A DNA stretch of 14,018 nucleotides from JAWPNA01 sp045402695. Lineage in GTDB: Bacteria; Acidobacteriota; Polarisedimenticolia; JACPZX01; DASXTC01. A program made the position numbers and the translations under genes. Under the pieces are notes generated by a model. The model ran no database searches and was not told where the DNA came from. It was given only the letters and a program-made list of their open reading frames with translations. Location: the NCBI GenBank assembly GCA_045402695.1, contig JAWPNA010000079.1, positions 1 to 14,018 on the forward strand, given 5' to 3'. This document shows positions 5,983 through 13,497 of the stretch, piece after piece (position 1 is the stretch's first letter; every line of letters begins with the position of its first letter).

Positions 5983-8082
5983 GTGACCGACCTGCTCTGG
6001 CTGATCCCGATACTCCCGGCGCTGGGCTTCCTGATCATCGGCTTGTCCGCCGGCCGCCTGCCGAAGAAAACCGTCTCGGTGGTGGCGTGCGGCGTGGTGT
6101 TGATCGCGTTCGTGCTCTCGTGCGCCGCGGTGGTCGATCTCGCCGGAATGGAGCAAAGCTCCCGCCGCATGGAGAACCGTCTGGCTACGTGGATCCCGGC
6201 GGTGGGATCGGGAGGCGGCGCGGCGGGTCTGGCGCTGGACTGGCTGTTCGTGCTGGATCCACTGTCGGCGGTGATGATCCTGGTGGTCACCGGCGTGGGG
6301 TTCCTTATCCACGTCTACTCGATCGGCTACATGTGGGAGGAAGAGGGCTACTGGCGCTACTTCACCTACCTCAACCTCTTCATGGCCATGATGCTGACTC
6401 TCGTGCTGGCGGGCTCCTTCGCGGTGATGTTCGTCGGGTGGGAGGGAGTGGGGCTCTGCTCCTATCTGCTGATCGGCTACTTCTACTGGAAGACCGACTG
6501 CGCCGACGCAGGCCGCAAGGCGTTCATCACGAACCGGCTGGGTGACTTCGCGTTCGCCATCGGCGCTCTCACCCTCTTCGCCACGTTCGGGACGCTCGAG
6601 TTCCGCCCCATCCTCGAGGGTGTCGCCGCCGGCAAGGGCTCGGAAGTGCTGCTCACCGTGGTGGCGTTGTGCCTGTTCGGCGGTGCCTGCGGCAAGTCGG
6701 CGCAGATCCCTCTGCACGTCTGGCTGCCCGACGCCATGGCAGGTCCCACGCCGGTATCGGCTCTCATCCACGCGGCCACGATGGTGACCGCGGGCGTGTA
6801 CATGGTCTGCCGTCTTTCGCCCCTGTACCTGGCGGCGCCCATCGCCCTGACAGTGGTCGCGTGCGGGGGGGCGGCCACGGCGCTGTTCGCCGCGACCCTC
6901 GGCCTGGCGCAGAACGACATCAAGAAGGTGCTGGCGTACTCCACGGTGTCGCAGCTCGGCTACATGTTTCTGGCCGCGGGAGTGGGCGCCTTCGGCGCCG
7001 CGATTTTCCACCTGACCACTCACGCCTTCTTCAAGGCGCTGCTATTCCTGGGGTCGGGCGCCGTCATCCACGCCCTGAATCACGAGCAGGACATGATGAA
7101 GATGGGTGGCCTCAGAAGGTACCTGCCCGTCACGTACAAGGTCTTCCTGTGCGGGTGGATGGCGATCGCGGGGGTGCCGCTGTTCTCCGGCTTCTTCAGC
7201 AAGGACGAAATCCTGTGGCGGGCGTTCCTGTGGCACCCGGCCCTCTGGGCCGTGGCGGCGATGACGGCGGTTCTCACGGCGTTCTACATGACGCGCCTGA
7301 TGGGTCTGACCTTCTGGGGCAAGTCGAGGATGGACCGCCACACCGAGCAGCACGTCCACGAGGTGGGGCCCTCCATGAAGTGGCCCCTCGCGACCCTGGC
7401 GGCGCTGGCGGTGGCCGGAGGCCTCCTCAGCGTTCCCGCGGCGCTGGGGGGCCACATGATGCCCTTCACGATGGAAGCCTGGCTGGCGCCGGTCTTCGAT
7501 CCGGCCACGTACGCCGCGGCGGGCCATGGGGGAGCGCGCCTCGCCGGTCACGGGGGCCCGGGTCACGAGGCGGCCAGGCTGGCCGAGCATGGCGGGGCCG
7601 CCGAGTACGGGTTGATGCTCCTGGCAGCGGGCCTGGCCATCGCCACGATGCGCTACGGCTACCTCCTGTATGATCGGGCGCCCGAGAGGGCGGCCGCGAT
7701 CAGGGACCGGTTCTCACGGGTCTACGATCTGCTCAAGAACAAGTACTGGGTGGATGAGATCTACGATGCGGCCCTCATCCAGAGTTTCTACCGCCTCTGC
7801 CGCGCCGCGCTCGCGTTCGACACGCGCGTCGTGGATGGCGCGGTCCACCTCGTGCGCAACTTCACGGTCGGCACCTCCTACCTCTCCGTGTTCAGCGATA
7901 CGTGGTTGGTGGACGGCCTGGTGAACCTCACCGGCCGCACGGTGCGCGGCGCCTCCCGGCAGCTCCGCAAGCTGCAGACGGGCCTGGCGCAGTCCTACGC
8001 CACGGCGATGGTTCTCGGTCTGTTCGTACTGATCTGCATCTACCTCTACCTGCACATGCAGGGGTCTCAAGGAGCAAGCTGA
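5983..8082 (+). CDS. nuoL: NADH-quinone oxidoreductase subunit L (antiporter-like)
   Basis: A 699-residue distal proton-pumping subunit (ND5 homologue) with a GTG start preceded by AAAGG. The pumping residues are present: E154 in VGWEGVGLCSYLLIG, K238 in CGKSAQIPLHVWLPDAM, H263 in SALIHAATMVTAG, and K407 in FSGFFSKDEI. The C-terminal part from about residue 562 contains the amphipathic lateral helix that runs along the membrane arm and a last anchor helix (about 672-692). At 511-540 there is a Gly/His-rich loop with three HGG motifs, which helps make it longer than the E. coli protein. No frameshift is seen. Its stop shares one base with the nuoM start (TGATG). Confidence 0.97.
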   Translation: MTDLLWLIPILPALGFLIIGLSAGRLPKKTVSVVACGVVLIAFVLSCAAVVDLAGMEQSSRRMENRLATWIPAVGSGGGAAGLALDWLFVLDPLSAVMILVVTGVGFLIHVYSIGYMWEEEGYWRYFTYLNLFMAMMLTLVLAGSFAVMFVGWEGVGLCSYLLIGYFYWKTDCADAGRKAFITNRLGDFAFAIGALTLFATFGTLEFRPILEGVAAGKGSEVLLTVVALCLFGGACGKSAQIPLHVWLPDAMAGPTPVSALIHAATMVTAGVYMVCRLSPLYLAAPIALTVVACGGAATALFAATLGLAQNDIKKVLAYSTVSQLGYMFLAAGVGAFGAAIFHLTTHAFFKALLFLGSGAVIHALNHEQDMMKMGGLRRYLPVTYKVFLCGWMAIAGVPLFSGFFSKDEILWRAFLWHPALWAVAAMTAVLTAFYMTRLMGLTFWGKSRMDRHTEQHVHEVGPSMKWPLATLAALAVAGGLLSVPAALGGHMMPFTMEAWLAPVFDPATYAAAGHGGARLAGHGGPGHEAARLAEHGGAAEYGLMLLAAGLAIATMRYGYLLYDRAPERAAAIRDRFSRVYDLLKNKYWVDEIYDAALIQSFYRLCRAALAFDTRVVDGAVHLVRNFTVGTSYLSVFSDTWLVDGLVNLTGRTVRGASRQLRKLQTGLAQSYATAMVLGLFVLICIYLYLHMQGSQGAS

Positions 8083-9695
8083 TGTTTCAGGGTCTCCTGT
8101 CATTGATCGCCTACGTGCCCCTTGCCGGGGCGCTCGTGATCCTGTTCTTCCCGAAGCAAGCCCTGAAGGGCATCGCCTACTTCGCCACGGCGGTGGCGGC
8201 GCTCGACTTCGTGATCTCACTGCCGCTCTTCCTCCAGTGGGACACCAGCCTCGCCGGATTCGATCCGAGGACGATGGAGCGGTTCGCGTGGATCCCCTCC
8301 CTCGGCGCTCAGTACATCTTCGCCGTGGACGGGATCTCGGTGCTGTTCGTCCTGCTCACCACGCTCCTGGGGCTCATCGCGGTGCTCTCCTCATGGTCGG
8401 CCATCACCGAACGGGTGAAGGAGTACTACGTCTTCCTGCTCGTGCTGCAGACGGGGATGCTCGGGGTCTTCATGGCCATGGATTTCTTCCTCTTCTACGT
8501 CTTCTGGGAGGTCATGCTGGTGCCGATGTACTTCCTGATCGGCATCTGGGGTGGCGCCAACAAGCTGTACGCGGCCATCAAGTTCTTCCTGTACACGCTC
8601 TTCGGCTCGGTGCTGATGTTGCTGGGAATCCTGGCCGTCTACTTCTACTTCGGCAACAAGACGGGCATCTACACCTTCGACATCATGCAGCTCCACTCGC
8701 TGGGAGCCGACCCGGCCTTCTTCGAGCTGAGCAAGTGGGTCTTCTGGGCGTTCTTCATCGGGTTCGCCATCAAGGTGCCCATGTTCCCATTCCACACGTG
8801 GCTCCCGGACGCGCACACCGAAGCTCCCACTGCGGGCTCGGTGATCCTCGCCGGTGTGCTGCTGAAGATGGGGACATACGGTTTCGTGAGATTCAACCTG
8901 CCGATGCTCCCCGAGGCCACGCGACTCTACGCGCCGTACGTCCTGGCGCTCGCCGTCGTCGGGATCATCTACGGGGCGCTGGTGGCGATGGTGCAGCGGG
9001 ACTGGAAGAAGCTCGTCGCCTACTCGTCGGTCAGCCACCTGGGCTTCTGCATGCTGGGCGTGTTCGCGCTGAACGTGAACGGGCTCAACGGAGGCATCCT
9101 GCAGATGATCAACCACGGGCTGTCCACCGGCGCGCTGTTCCTCATCGTCGGCATCGTCTACGAAAGGCGCCACACGCGCATGATCTCCGAGTTCGGCGGG
9201 CTGTCCAAGAGGATGCCGGTGTTCGCCACCATCTTCATGATCATCACGATGTCCTCCATCGGGCTGCCCGCGCTGAACGGCTTCGTCGGAGAGTTCACGA
9301 TCCTCGCGGGCGCGTTTCAGATCCCGCATGAAATCGGGCTCACCCTGCCTCTGCTGGGCTGGTATCTGGGCGGCAAGTTCTGGGCGGTGTGCGGCGTGAC
9401 GGGGATCGTCCTGGGCGCCGCCTACATGCTGTGGCTGTACCAGCGCACCATGTTCGGCGGTCTCGACAACCCGGAGAACCAGAAGCTCGCCGACTGCAAC
9501 ACGCGCGAGGTGCTGTACCTGGCGCCGCTGATCGCCATGTGCATCTGGATCGGGCTGTATCCCAAGCCCTTCTTCAGCATACTCGACAAACCGGTGGCGC
9601 ACTTAGTCGAGCAGCTCAGCCCGGAGGAGGGGTTCGCGAGAACGACCAGCCCAGATCCCGCGCGGGCCACAGAGACCTCAACCGTGGTGAGATGA
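8082..9695 (+). CDS. nuoM: NADH-quinone oxidoreductase subunit M (antiporter-like)
   Basis: A 537-residue proton-pumping subunit (ND4 homologue) with about 14 membrane helices. Key residues: E143 in FWEVMLVPMYFLIG, K231 in AIKVPMFPFHTWLPDAH, K262 in LLKMGTYGFVR, and E403 in NGFVGEF. The start is taken as ATG 8082 because AAGGAG (8069-8074) lies 7 nt upstream and the conserved first helix begins there; the same frame is open further upstream, but that part reads as out-of-frame nuoL. The last 25 or so residues are polar and rich in Thr/Pro/Ala, a non-conserved tail. It overlaps nuoL by one base and nuoN by four. Confidence 0.97.
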   Translation: MFQGLLSLIAYVPLAGALVILFFPKQALKGIAYFATAVAALDFVISLPLFLQWDTSLAGFDPRTMERFAWIPSLGAQYIFAVDGISVLFVLLTTLLGLIAVLSSWSAITERVKEYYVFLLVLQTGMLGVFMAMDFFLFYVFWEVMLVPMYFLIGIWGGANKLYAAIKFFLYTLFGSVLMLLGILAVYFYFGNKTGIYTFDIMQLHSLGADPAFFELSKWVFWAFFIGFAIKVPMFPFHTWLPDAHTEAPTAGSVILAGVLLKMGTYGFVRFNLPMLPEATRLYAPYVLALAVVGIIYGALVAMVQRDWKKLVAYSSVSHLGFCMLGVFALNVNGLNGGILQMINHGLSTGALFLIVGIVYERRHTRMISEFGGLSKRMPVFATIFMIITMSSIGLPALNGFVGEFTILAGAFQIPHEIGLTLPLLGWYLGGKFWAVCGVTGIVLGAAYMLWLYQRTMFGGLDNPENQKLADCNTREVLYLAPLIAMCIWIGLYPKPFFSILDKPVAHLVEQLSPEEGFARTTSPDPARATETSTVVR

Positions 9696-11197
9696 TGCCT
9701 ATCGATCCGGCGCTCTTGCTCGAGGACTGCCGCTCGATCCTGCCCGAGCTGCTGCTGTTCACGTTTGCGTTCCTCATCCTGATCGTGTCGGCCATCATGC
9801 CGCGGCAGGATCGCCGGCTCATCGCCTGGCTGTCTCTGTTCGGCACCGTCCTCGTGATCCCCACCGTGGTGAGGTTCGGCATGCGGCTTGAGGGCGCGGC
9901 CGACGCTCCCTCGTTTTTCGGCGACGTCGCGGTGGACGCGCTGGGGTTCTTCTTCAAGCTGGTGTTCCTGCTGGGCGCGACCCTCACCATCATGATCTCC
10001 ATCAAGTACCTCGACGTGGAGCGGGCGCAGGCAGGGGAGTACTACGCACTGATCATGATCGCCACCGCCTCGATGATGTTCATGGCCACGTCGCTGAGCC
10101 TGCTGATGATCTTCGTCTCCCTCGAGACGATGGCGCTGTCGAGCTACATCCTGGTGGGCTTCCTGAAGGAGAACCGCAAGTCGAATGAGGCGGCGCTGAA
10201 GTACTTCGTCCTGGGGGCCTTCTCCTCGGCCATCTTCCTTTACGGCTGCTCGCTCGTGTACGGCTCCACCGGCTCCATCCAGCTCTCGCGAATCGCGGCC
10301 GCCGCCCTGCCGGGGGCCGCCGGGGCTCCCCTGATGACGCTGGGCCTCATCCTGATCACGGTGGCGCTGGGCTTCAAGGTGGCCGCCGTGCCGTTCCACA
10401 TGTACATACCGGCCGTCTACGAGGGCGCCCCGACGGCGATCACCGCCTTCATCTCGACGGCGTCGAAGGCGGCTGCCTTCGCCGTGGCGCTGCGGGTGCT
10501 GGTGGCGGGATTCCCCGGACTGTTCGACTACTGGGGGCCGCTGGTGGCACTGCTGGCCGCGGCCAGCATGACGCTGGGCAACATCACGGCGATCCTTCAG
10601 GACAACATGAAGAGGATGCTGGCCTACTCCAGCATCGCGCACGCCGGCTACACCCTCATCGGCGTGCTGGTGGCCGGCATGCCGGGCTCGACGGGGCAGT
10701 TCGGACTGAAGGCCGTGGCGATCTACCTGATGGTCTACACCTTCATGAACATCGGCGCCTTCGCGATGGTGATCCTCCTGCGCCGGAGGAACCTCGTGGG
10801 CGATCTGGTAGTGGACTTCTCGGGGCTGGCGCGGCGTTCGCCGCTGGCCGCCTTCACGATGCTCCTGTTCATGCTCTCTCTGGCGGGGATTCCGCCTCTG
10901 GCCGGGTTCGTCGGGAAGTGGTACCTGTTCGGCGCCGCGATCAAGGGGGGCTACGCGTGGCTGGCGGTGCTGGCCGTGATCAACAGCGCCATCTCGCTTT
11001 ACTACTACCTGCGCGTCGTGGTCTGCATGTACGTGCACGAGCCTCTGTCGGATGAGCCGTACGCCAGCTCGCCCGCGCTGACGGCCGCTCTGGCGATCGC
11101 CGCCGGCATGACCCTCACGCTCGGCATCTGGCCGGAGGCGATCGTGAGGGCCGCGACCTTCGCGCACACGATGGCGCTTGCTGCTCTGCCGGGCTGA
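9692..11197 (+). CDS. nuoN: NADH-quinone oxidoreductase subunit N (antiporter-like)
   Basis: A 501-residue third antiporter-like subunit (ND2 homologue) with 14 predicted helices. The pumping residues are conserved: E145 in VSLETMALSSYILVG, K229 in LGFKVAAVPFHMYIP, K259 in TASKAAAF, and K409 in FVGKWYLF. The start is ATG 9692, which overlaps the nuoM stop (ATGA); a second ATG follows at once at 9695, giving a one-residue ambiguity. The frame upstream of this is nuoM read out of frame. It is the last nuo gene; the ATP synthase genes start 16 nt later. Confidence 0.96.
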   Translation: MMPIDPALLLEDCRSILPELLLFTFAFLILIVSAIMPRQDRRLIAWLSLFGTVLVIPTVVRFGMRLEGAADAPSFFGDVAVDALGFFFKLVFLLGATLTIMISIKYLDVERAQAGEYYALIMIATASMMFMATSLSLLMIFVSLETMALSSYILVGFLKENRKSNEAALKYFVLGAFSSAIFLYGCSLVYGSTGSIQLSRIAAAALPGAAGAPLMTLGLILITVALGFKVAAVPFHMYIPAVYEGAPTAITAFISTASKAAAFAVALRVLVAGFPGLFDYWGPLVALLAAASMTLGNITAILQDNMKRMLAYSSIAHAGYTLIGVLVAGMPGSTGQFGLKAVAIYLMVYTFMNIGAFAMVILLRRRNLVGDLVVDFSGLARRSPLAAFTMLLFMLSLAGIPPLAGFVGKWYLFGAAIKGGYAWLAVLAVINSAISLYYYLRVVVCMYVHEPLSDEPYASSPALTAALAIAAGMTLTLGIWPEAIVRAATFAHTMALAALPG

Positions 11198-11198
11198 C

Positions 11199-11213
11199 GC
11201 GCCGGGACGGCGC
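11199..11213 (+). promoter_or_regulatory. Hairpin filling the nuoN-atpZ gap
   Basis: GCGCC (11199-11203) and GGCGC (11209-11213) pair perfectly around the loop GGGAC and end directly at the atpZ ATG. The only purine-rich bases that could bind the ribosome (GGGA) are in the loop. A damping effect on atpZ translation is inferred. Confidence 0.4.
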
Positions 11214-11438
11214 ATGGATGACAAGAACAGCCGCAGCGAGATACTCAGGCGCGCCGGCCCCTACATGGGGCTGGGCACGATGTTCGCCGCGGCGATAGGG
11301 CTGGGGATCTGGGCGGGGTACTGGGCCGACGGAAAGCTGGGGACGAAGCCGTGGCTGACTCTGGCCGGGGCGCTGGCCGGGCTCGGGATCGGCTTCTACA
11401 ACTTCGTGGCCGTGGTCGCGCGCCGGCCGCCCGAGTGA
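11214..11438 (+). CDS. atpZ: F0F1 ATP synthase accessory protein AtpZ
   Basis: A 74-residue small membrane protein of the AtpZ / ATPase gene 1 family, which is found at the head of ATP synthase operons and is linked to Mg2+ transport and to assembly of the rotor with AtpI. Two hydrophobic helices are seen (about 17-37 and 47-69), separated by the family signature GYWADGKLGTKPW (35-47), followed by a glycine-zipper-like second helix. The start is ATG 11214: the MDDKNS polar N-terminus is typical, while the open frame upstream overlaps nuoN and is not conserved. No strong ribosome binding site is visible. The stop is one base from the next gene. Confidence 0.82.
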   Translation: MDDKNSRSEILRRAGPYMGLGTMFAAAIGLGIWAGYWADGKLGTKPWLTLAGALAGLGIGFYNFVAVVARRPPE

Positions 11439-11439
11439 G

Positions 11440-11814
11440 ATGACCCGCGTGCCGTTCGCGGCGCTGGTGATCGGCTTCACGGCCGTGGCCGCGGCGCTCG
11501 GTGCGCTCGCGGCGCCGGGCCGGCTGGACGTGGCCGGCGGGGCCGCGCTGGGCACGGCCGTGGCGGGCGCGTTCGCGGCCGTCGCGCTGGCGATCCTGAA
11601 GAAGCACCGCGCGGCGGACGGCATCCGGGATCCCGCCAAGCTGGTCAACGCATTCGTTGGCCTGATGCTGGTTCGCATGCTAGGCTACCTGGCCTTTTTG
11701 GGGGCCGTGGTGGCGTTGAAGGTCGCCGAGCCGATCAGTGTGTGTCTCGGCCTTGCGGGCGGGACCGTGGTGTTCCAGGCGATCGAGGTCCTTCACCTGA
11801 GGAAGATGACGTGA
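11440..11814 (+). CDS. atpI: Probable ATP synthase protein I (AtpI-like)
   Basis: A 124-residue, four-helix membrane protein (helices at about 5-25, 31-53, 70-92 and 97-118) rich in Ala, Gly and Val. I recognise it by position between atpZ and atpB and by its size and topology, which match AtpI, the factor that helps assemble the c-ring. Sequence motifs in this family are weak. R79 is buried in the third helix and K54/K55/H56/R57 form a positive loop, both in keeping with AtpI. AtpR of N-type ATPases was considered, but that protein is shorter and its operon order differs. The stop shares one base with the atpB start (TGATG). Confidence 0.62.
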   Translation: MTRVPFAALVIGFTAVAAALGALAAPGRLDVAGGAALGTAVAGAFAAVALAILKKHRAADGIRDPAKLVNAFVGLMLVRMLGYLAFLGAVVALKVAEPISVCLGLAGGTVVFQAIEVLHLRKMT

Positions 11815-12674
11815 TGCAGGAAGCAGGACATGCCGCCCGGCAGGCGTCCGAGCAAGTGGCCGGCCAGGTGGCGGAGCACGGCGGGGAACACTCCAACGAC
11901 CTCGGCGCCACAATCATGCACCACATCACCGATGCCGATGTTCTCGACCTCGGGTTCACGCAGATCAAGCTCCCTCACTTCCAGGTGGCGGGGCTCGATC
12001 TTTCCATCACGAAACACGTCGTGATGATGTGGGTCGCCGCGGCCATCCTGGTGATCCTGTTCACCCTGGTCTTCAGGGGAAAGAAGATGGTCCCGAGGGG
12101 GGTCGCGAACCTGCTGGAGATGCTGGTGGTCTTCGTGCGCGACGACATCTGCATCAAGAATCTGGGCGAGCGTCACGGCAGGAAGCTCGCGCCCTATATC
12201 CTGACCCTCTTCTTCTTCATCCTGACGTGCAATCTCCTGGGGCTCGTGCCCCTCGGGGCCTCGGCGACCGGCAACGTCAACGTCACGGCGGGCCTGGCGA
12301 TTCTGTCGTTTCTCATGATCCAGCTCGAGGGGATCCGCGAGCACGGCTTCTTCAAGCACTGGAAGAACCTGGTGCCGCACGGCCTGCCCTTGTTCGTCCT
12401 GCCGATCATGATCGTGGTGGAGGTGCTGGGGATGTTCGTCAAGCCGTTCGCACTCACCATGCGACTCTTCGCCAACATGACGGCCGGACACGTCGCCATC
12501 CTGGCGTTCTTGGGGATGATCTTCATCTTCAAGAGCGCGCTGGCCTCGCTCGTCGCGGTGCCGCTGGCGATCGGCATCATGCTCCTGGAGGTGTTCGTGG
12601 CATTTCTCCAGGCGTACATCTTCACCATGCTGACGTCTCTTTTCATCGGACTTTCCTTGCACCCCGCTCACTGA
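11814..12674 (+). CDS. atpB: F0F1 ATP synthase subunit a
   Basis: A 286-residue membrane stator subunit that contains the two proton half-channels next to the c-ring. The essential arginine is R217 in MRLFANMTAGH, equivalent to E. coli R210. The pair equivalent to E. coli E219/H245 is swapped here: H226 and E259 (in LLEVFVAFLQAYIF). The first 30 residues form a polar, His/Glu-rich N-terminal tail. The start is ATG 11814, with GAGGAAG at 11799-11805; the open frame upstream is atpI read out of frame. Five to six helices are predicted. atpE follows after 27 nt. Confidence 0.95.
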   Translation: MQEAGHAARQASEQVAGQVAEHGGEHSNDLGATIMHHITDADVLDLGFTQIKLPHFQVAGLDLSITKHVVMMWVAAAILVILFTLVFRGKKMVPRGVANLLEMLVVFVRDDICIKNLGERHGRKLAPYILTLFFFILTCNLLGLVPLGASATGNVNVTAGLAILSFLMIQLEGIREHGFFKHWKNLVPHGLPLFVLPIMIVVEVLGMFVKPFALTMRLFANMTAGHVAILAFLGMIFIFKSALASLVAVPLAIGIMLLEVFVAFLQAYIFTMLTSLFIGLSLHPAH

Positions 12675-12685
12675 GCTCACAATCC

Positions 12686-12694
12686 AAGGAGGAA
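12686..12694 (+). promoter_or_regulatory. Strong ribosome binding site of atpE
   Basis: AAGGAGGAA is the strongest Shine-Dalgarno match inside the operon, about 9 nt before the atpE ATG. It fits the need for many more c subunits than a or b subunits per complex. Confidence 0.75.
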
Positions 12695-12701
12695 TCGAGT
12701 C

Positions 12702-12929
12702 ATGGACCAGCATCTACCATACGTCGCGGCGGCCATCGGCATGGGCATGGCCGTGATCGGCGGCGGCTACGGAATCGGCCGGCTGGCCGGGGCCGCGATG
12801 GATGGGATCGCGCGCCAGCCCCAGGCCGGCGGCGCCATCGGCACGAACATGCTGATCGCCGCGGGTCTCATCGAAGGGGCGACCCTGGTCGCGGAGATCC
12901 TCTGCTTCATGATCGTCATTCTGAAATAA
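12702..12929 (+). CDS. atpE: F0F1 ATP synthase subunit c
   Basis: A 75-residue hairpin protein that forms the rotor ring. Helix 1 (about 6-32) has the Gly-rich GGGYGIGRLAG; the polar loop is ARQP (37-40); helix 2 (about 45-73) carries the ion-binding carboxylate E58 in GLIEGATLVAE. The Na+-binding signature is absent: the position of Ilyobacter Q32 is I25, and the residue after the glutamate is G59, not Ser. Proton coupling is therefore most likely. An unusual second glutamate, E65, lies seven residues further along the same helix. Its AAGGAGGAA site is the best in the operon. atpF starts 12 nt downstream. Confidence 0.96.
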   Translation: MDQHLPYVAAAIGMGMAVIGGGYGIGRLAGAAMDGIARQPQAGGAIGTNMLIAAGLIEGATLVAEILCFMIVILK

Positions 12930-12941
12930 GAGGACGAGAGC

Positions 12942-13451
12942 ATGGGGCTGTTGGATATCCATCCCGGGTTGATCGTCTGGACCATCCTCACGTTCATCGC
13001 CCTGCTGGTGGTGCTGCGCCTGGTGGCCTGGAAGCCCCTGCTGGGCATGCTGGAGGAGCGCGAGCGCCTGATCCGCGAGTCGCTCGAGCAGGCCCGCAAG
13101 GCGAAGGAGGAAGCCGACCACCTCATGGCGGAGCACAGGGAGATGCTGGCGAAGGCCCGGCAGGAGATGGCGGCCATCATCGAGAAGGCGCAGCGCGACG
13201 CCGAGCAGCGCAGGTCCGACATCCTGGCGCGCGCCCACCGCGAGGTCGAGGAGAAGAACAAGCGGTTCGGCGAGGATCTCGAGCGGCAGAAAAGGGCGGC
13301 GATCGCCGACATCCGCAAGGAGACCGTGGACCTCGTAGTCGCCGCGGCCTCGCGCCTGATCCAGGCGGAGCTGAACGAAGAGAGGCACAGGGAGCTGGTG
13401 CGTGGCTATCTGGCCGATCTCGAGTCGGCGGCGCCGAAGTCACAGTCATAG
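12942..13451 (+). CDS. atpF: F0F1 ATP synthase subunit b
   Basis: A 169-residue peripheral-stalk subunit. One N-terminal membrane helix (about 9-28), the typical WKPLLGMLEER junction (30-40), then a long charged coiled coil (about 35-135) rich in Glu, Lys, Arg and Ala, and a C-terminal region (LVVAAASRLIQAEL) that in the family contacts the delta subunit. Only one b-type gene is present, so a b2 homodimer is likely unless a b' is encoded elsewhere. The site AGAGGA (12929-12934) supports the ATG. In the common order atpH would come next, but here the operon ends or continues into aroB. Confidence 0.94.
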   Translation: MGLLDIHPGLIVWTILTFIALLVVLRLVAWKPLLGMLEERERLIRESLEQARKAKEEADHLMAEHREMLAKARQEMAAIIEKAQRDAEQRRSDILARAHREVEEKNKRFGEDLERQKRAAIADIRKETVDLVVAAASRLIQAELNEERHRELVRGYLADLESAAPKSQS

Positions 13452-13452
13452 G

Positions 13453-13497
13453 GATCCGGCTGGGGATGCTATCTTGACGTCATGACCCAGCCGGATC
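13453..13497 (+). promoter_or_regulatory. 12-bp hairpin with the aroB start codon in its loop
   Basis: GATCCGGCTGGG (13453-13464) and CCCAGCCGGATC (13486-13497) are exact reverse complements with a 21-nt loop. The loop contains the aroB ATG (13482-13484), and the right arm lies within aroB codons 2-6. The 8-bp palindrome TGACGTCA (13475-13482) also lies in the loop. No U-tract follows, so it is not a normal intrinsic terminator for the atp genes, although it could attenuate transcription. It could also limit aroB translation. Confidence 0.55.

Noticed and set aside
9422..11224. 600-codon reverse-strand open frame opposite nuoN
   Set aside because: The translation is rich in Arg, His, Gln and Asp with no hydrophobic core pattern, typical of the antisense of a membrane-protein gene; nuoN on the + strand is unmistakable.
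12702..12929. Na+-coupled c subunit
   Set aside because: The Gln of helix 1 and the Ser/Thr after the carboxylate that form the Na+ site are replaced by Ile and Gly/Ala.
13475..13482. TGACGTCA as a regulator binding site at the aroB start
   Set aside because: An 8-bp palindrome overlapping a start codon is easily explained by chance, and the larger 12-bp stem around it is the stronger signal.
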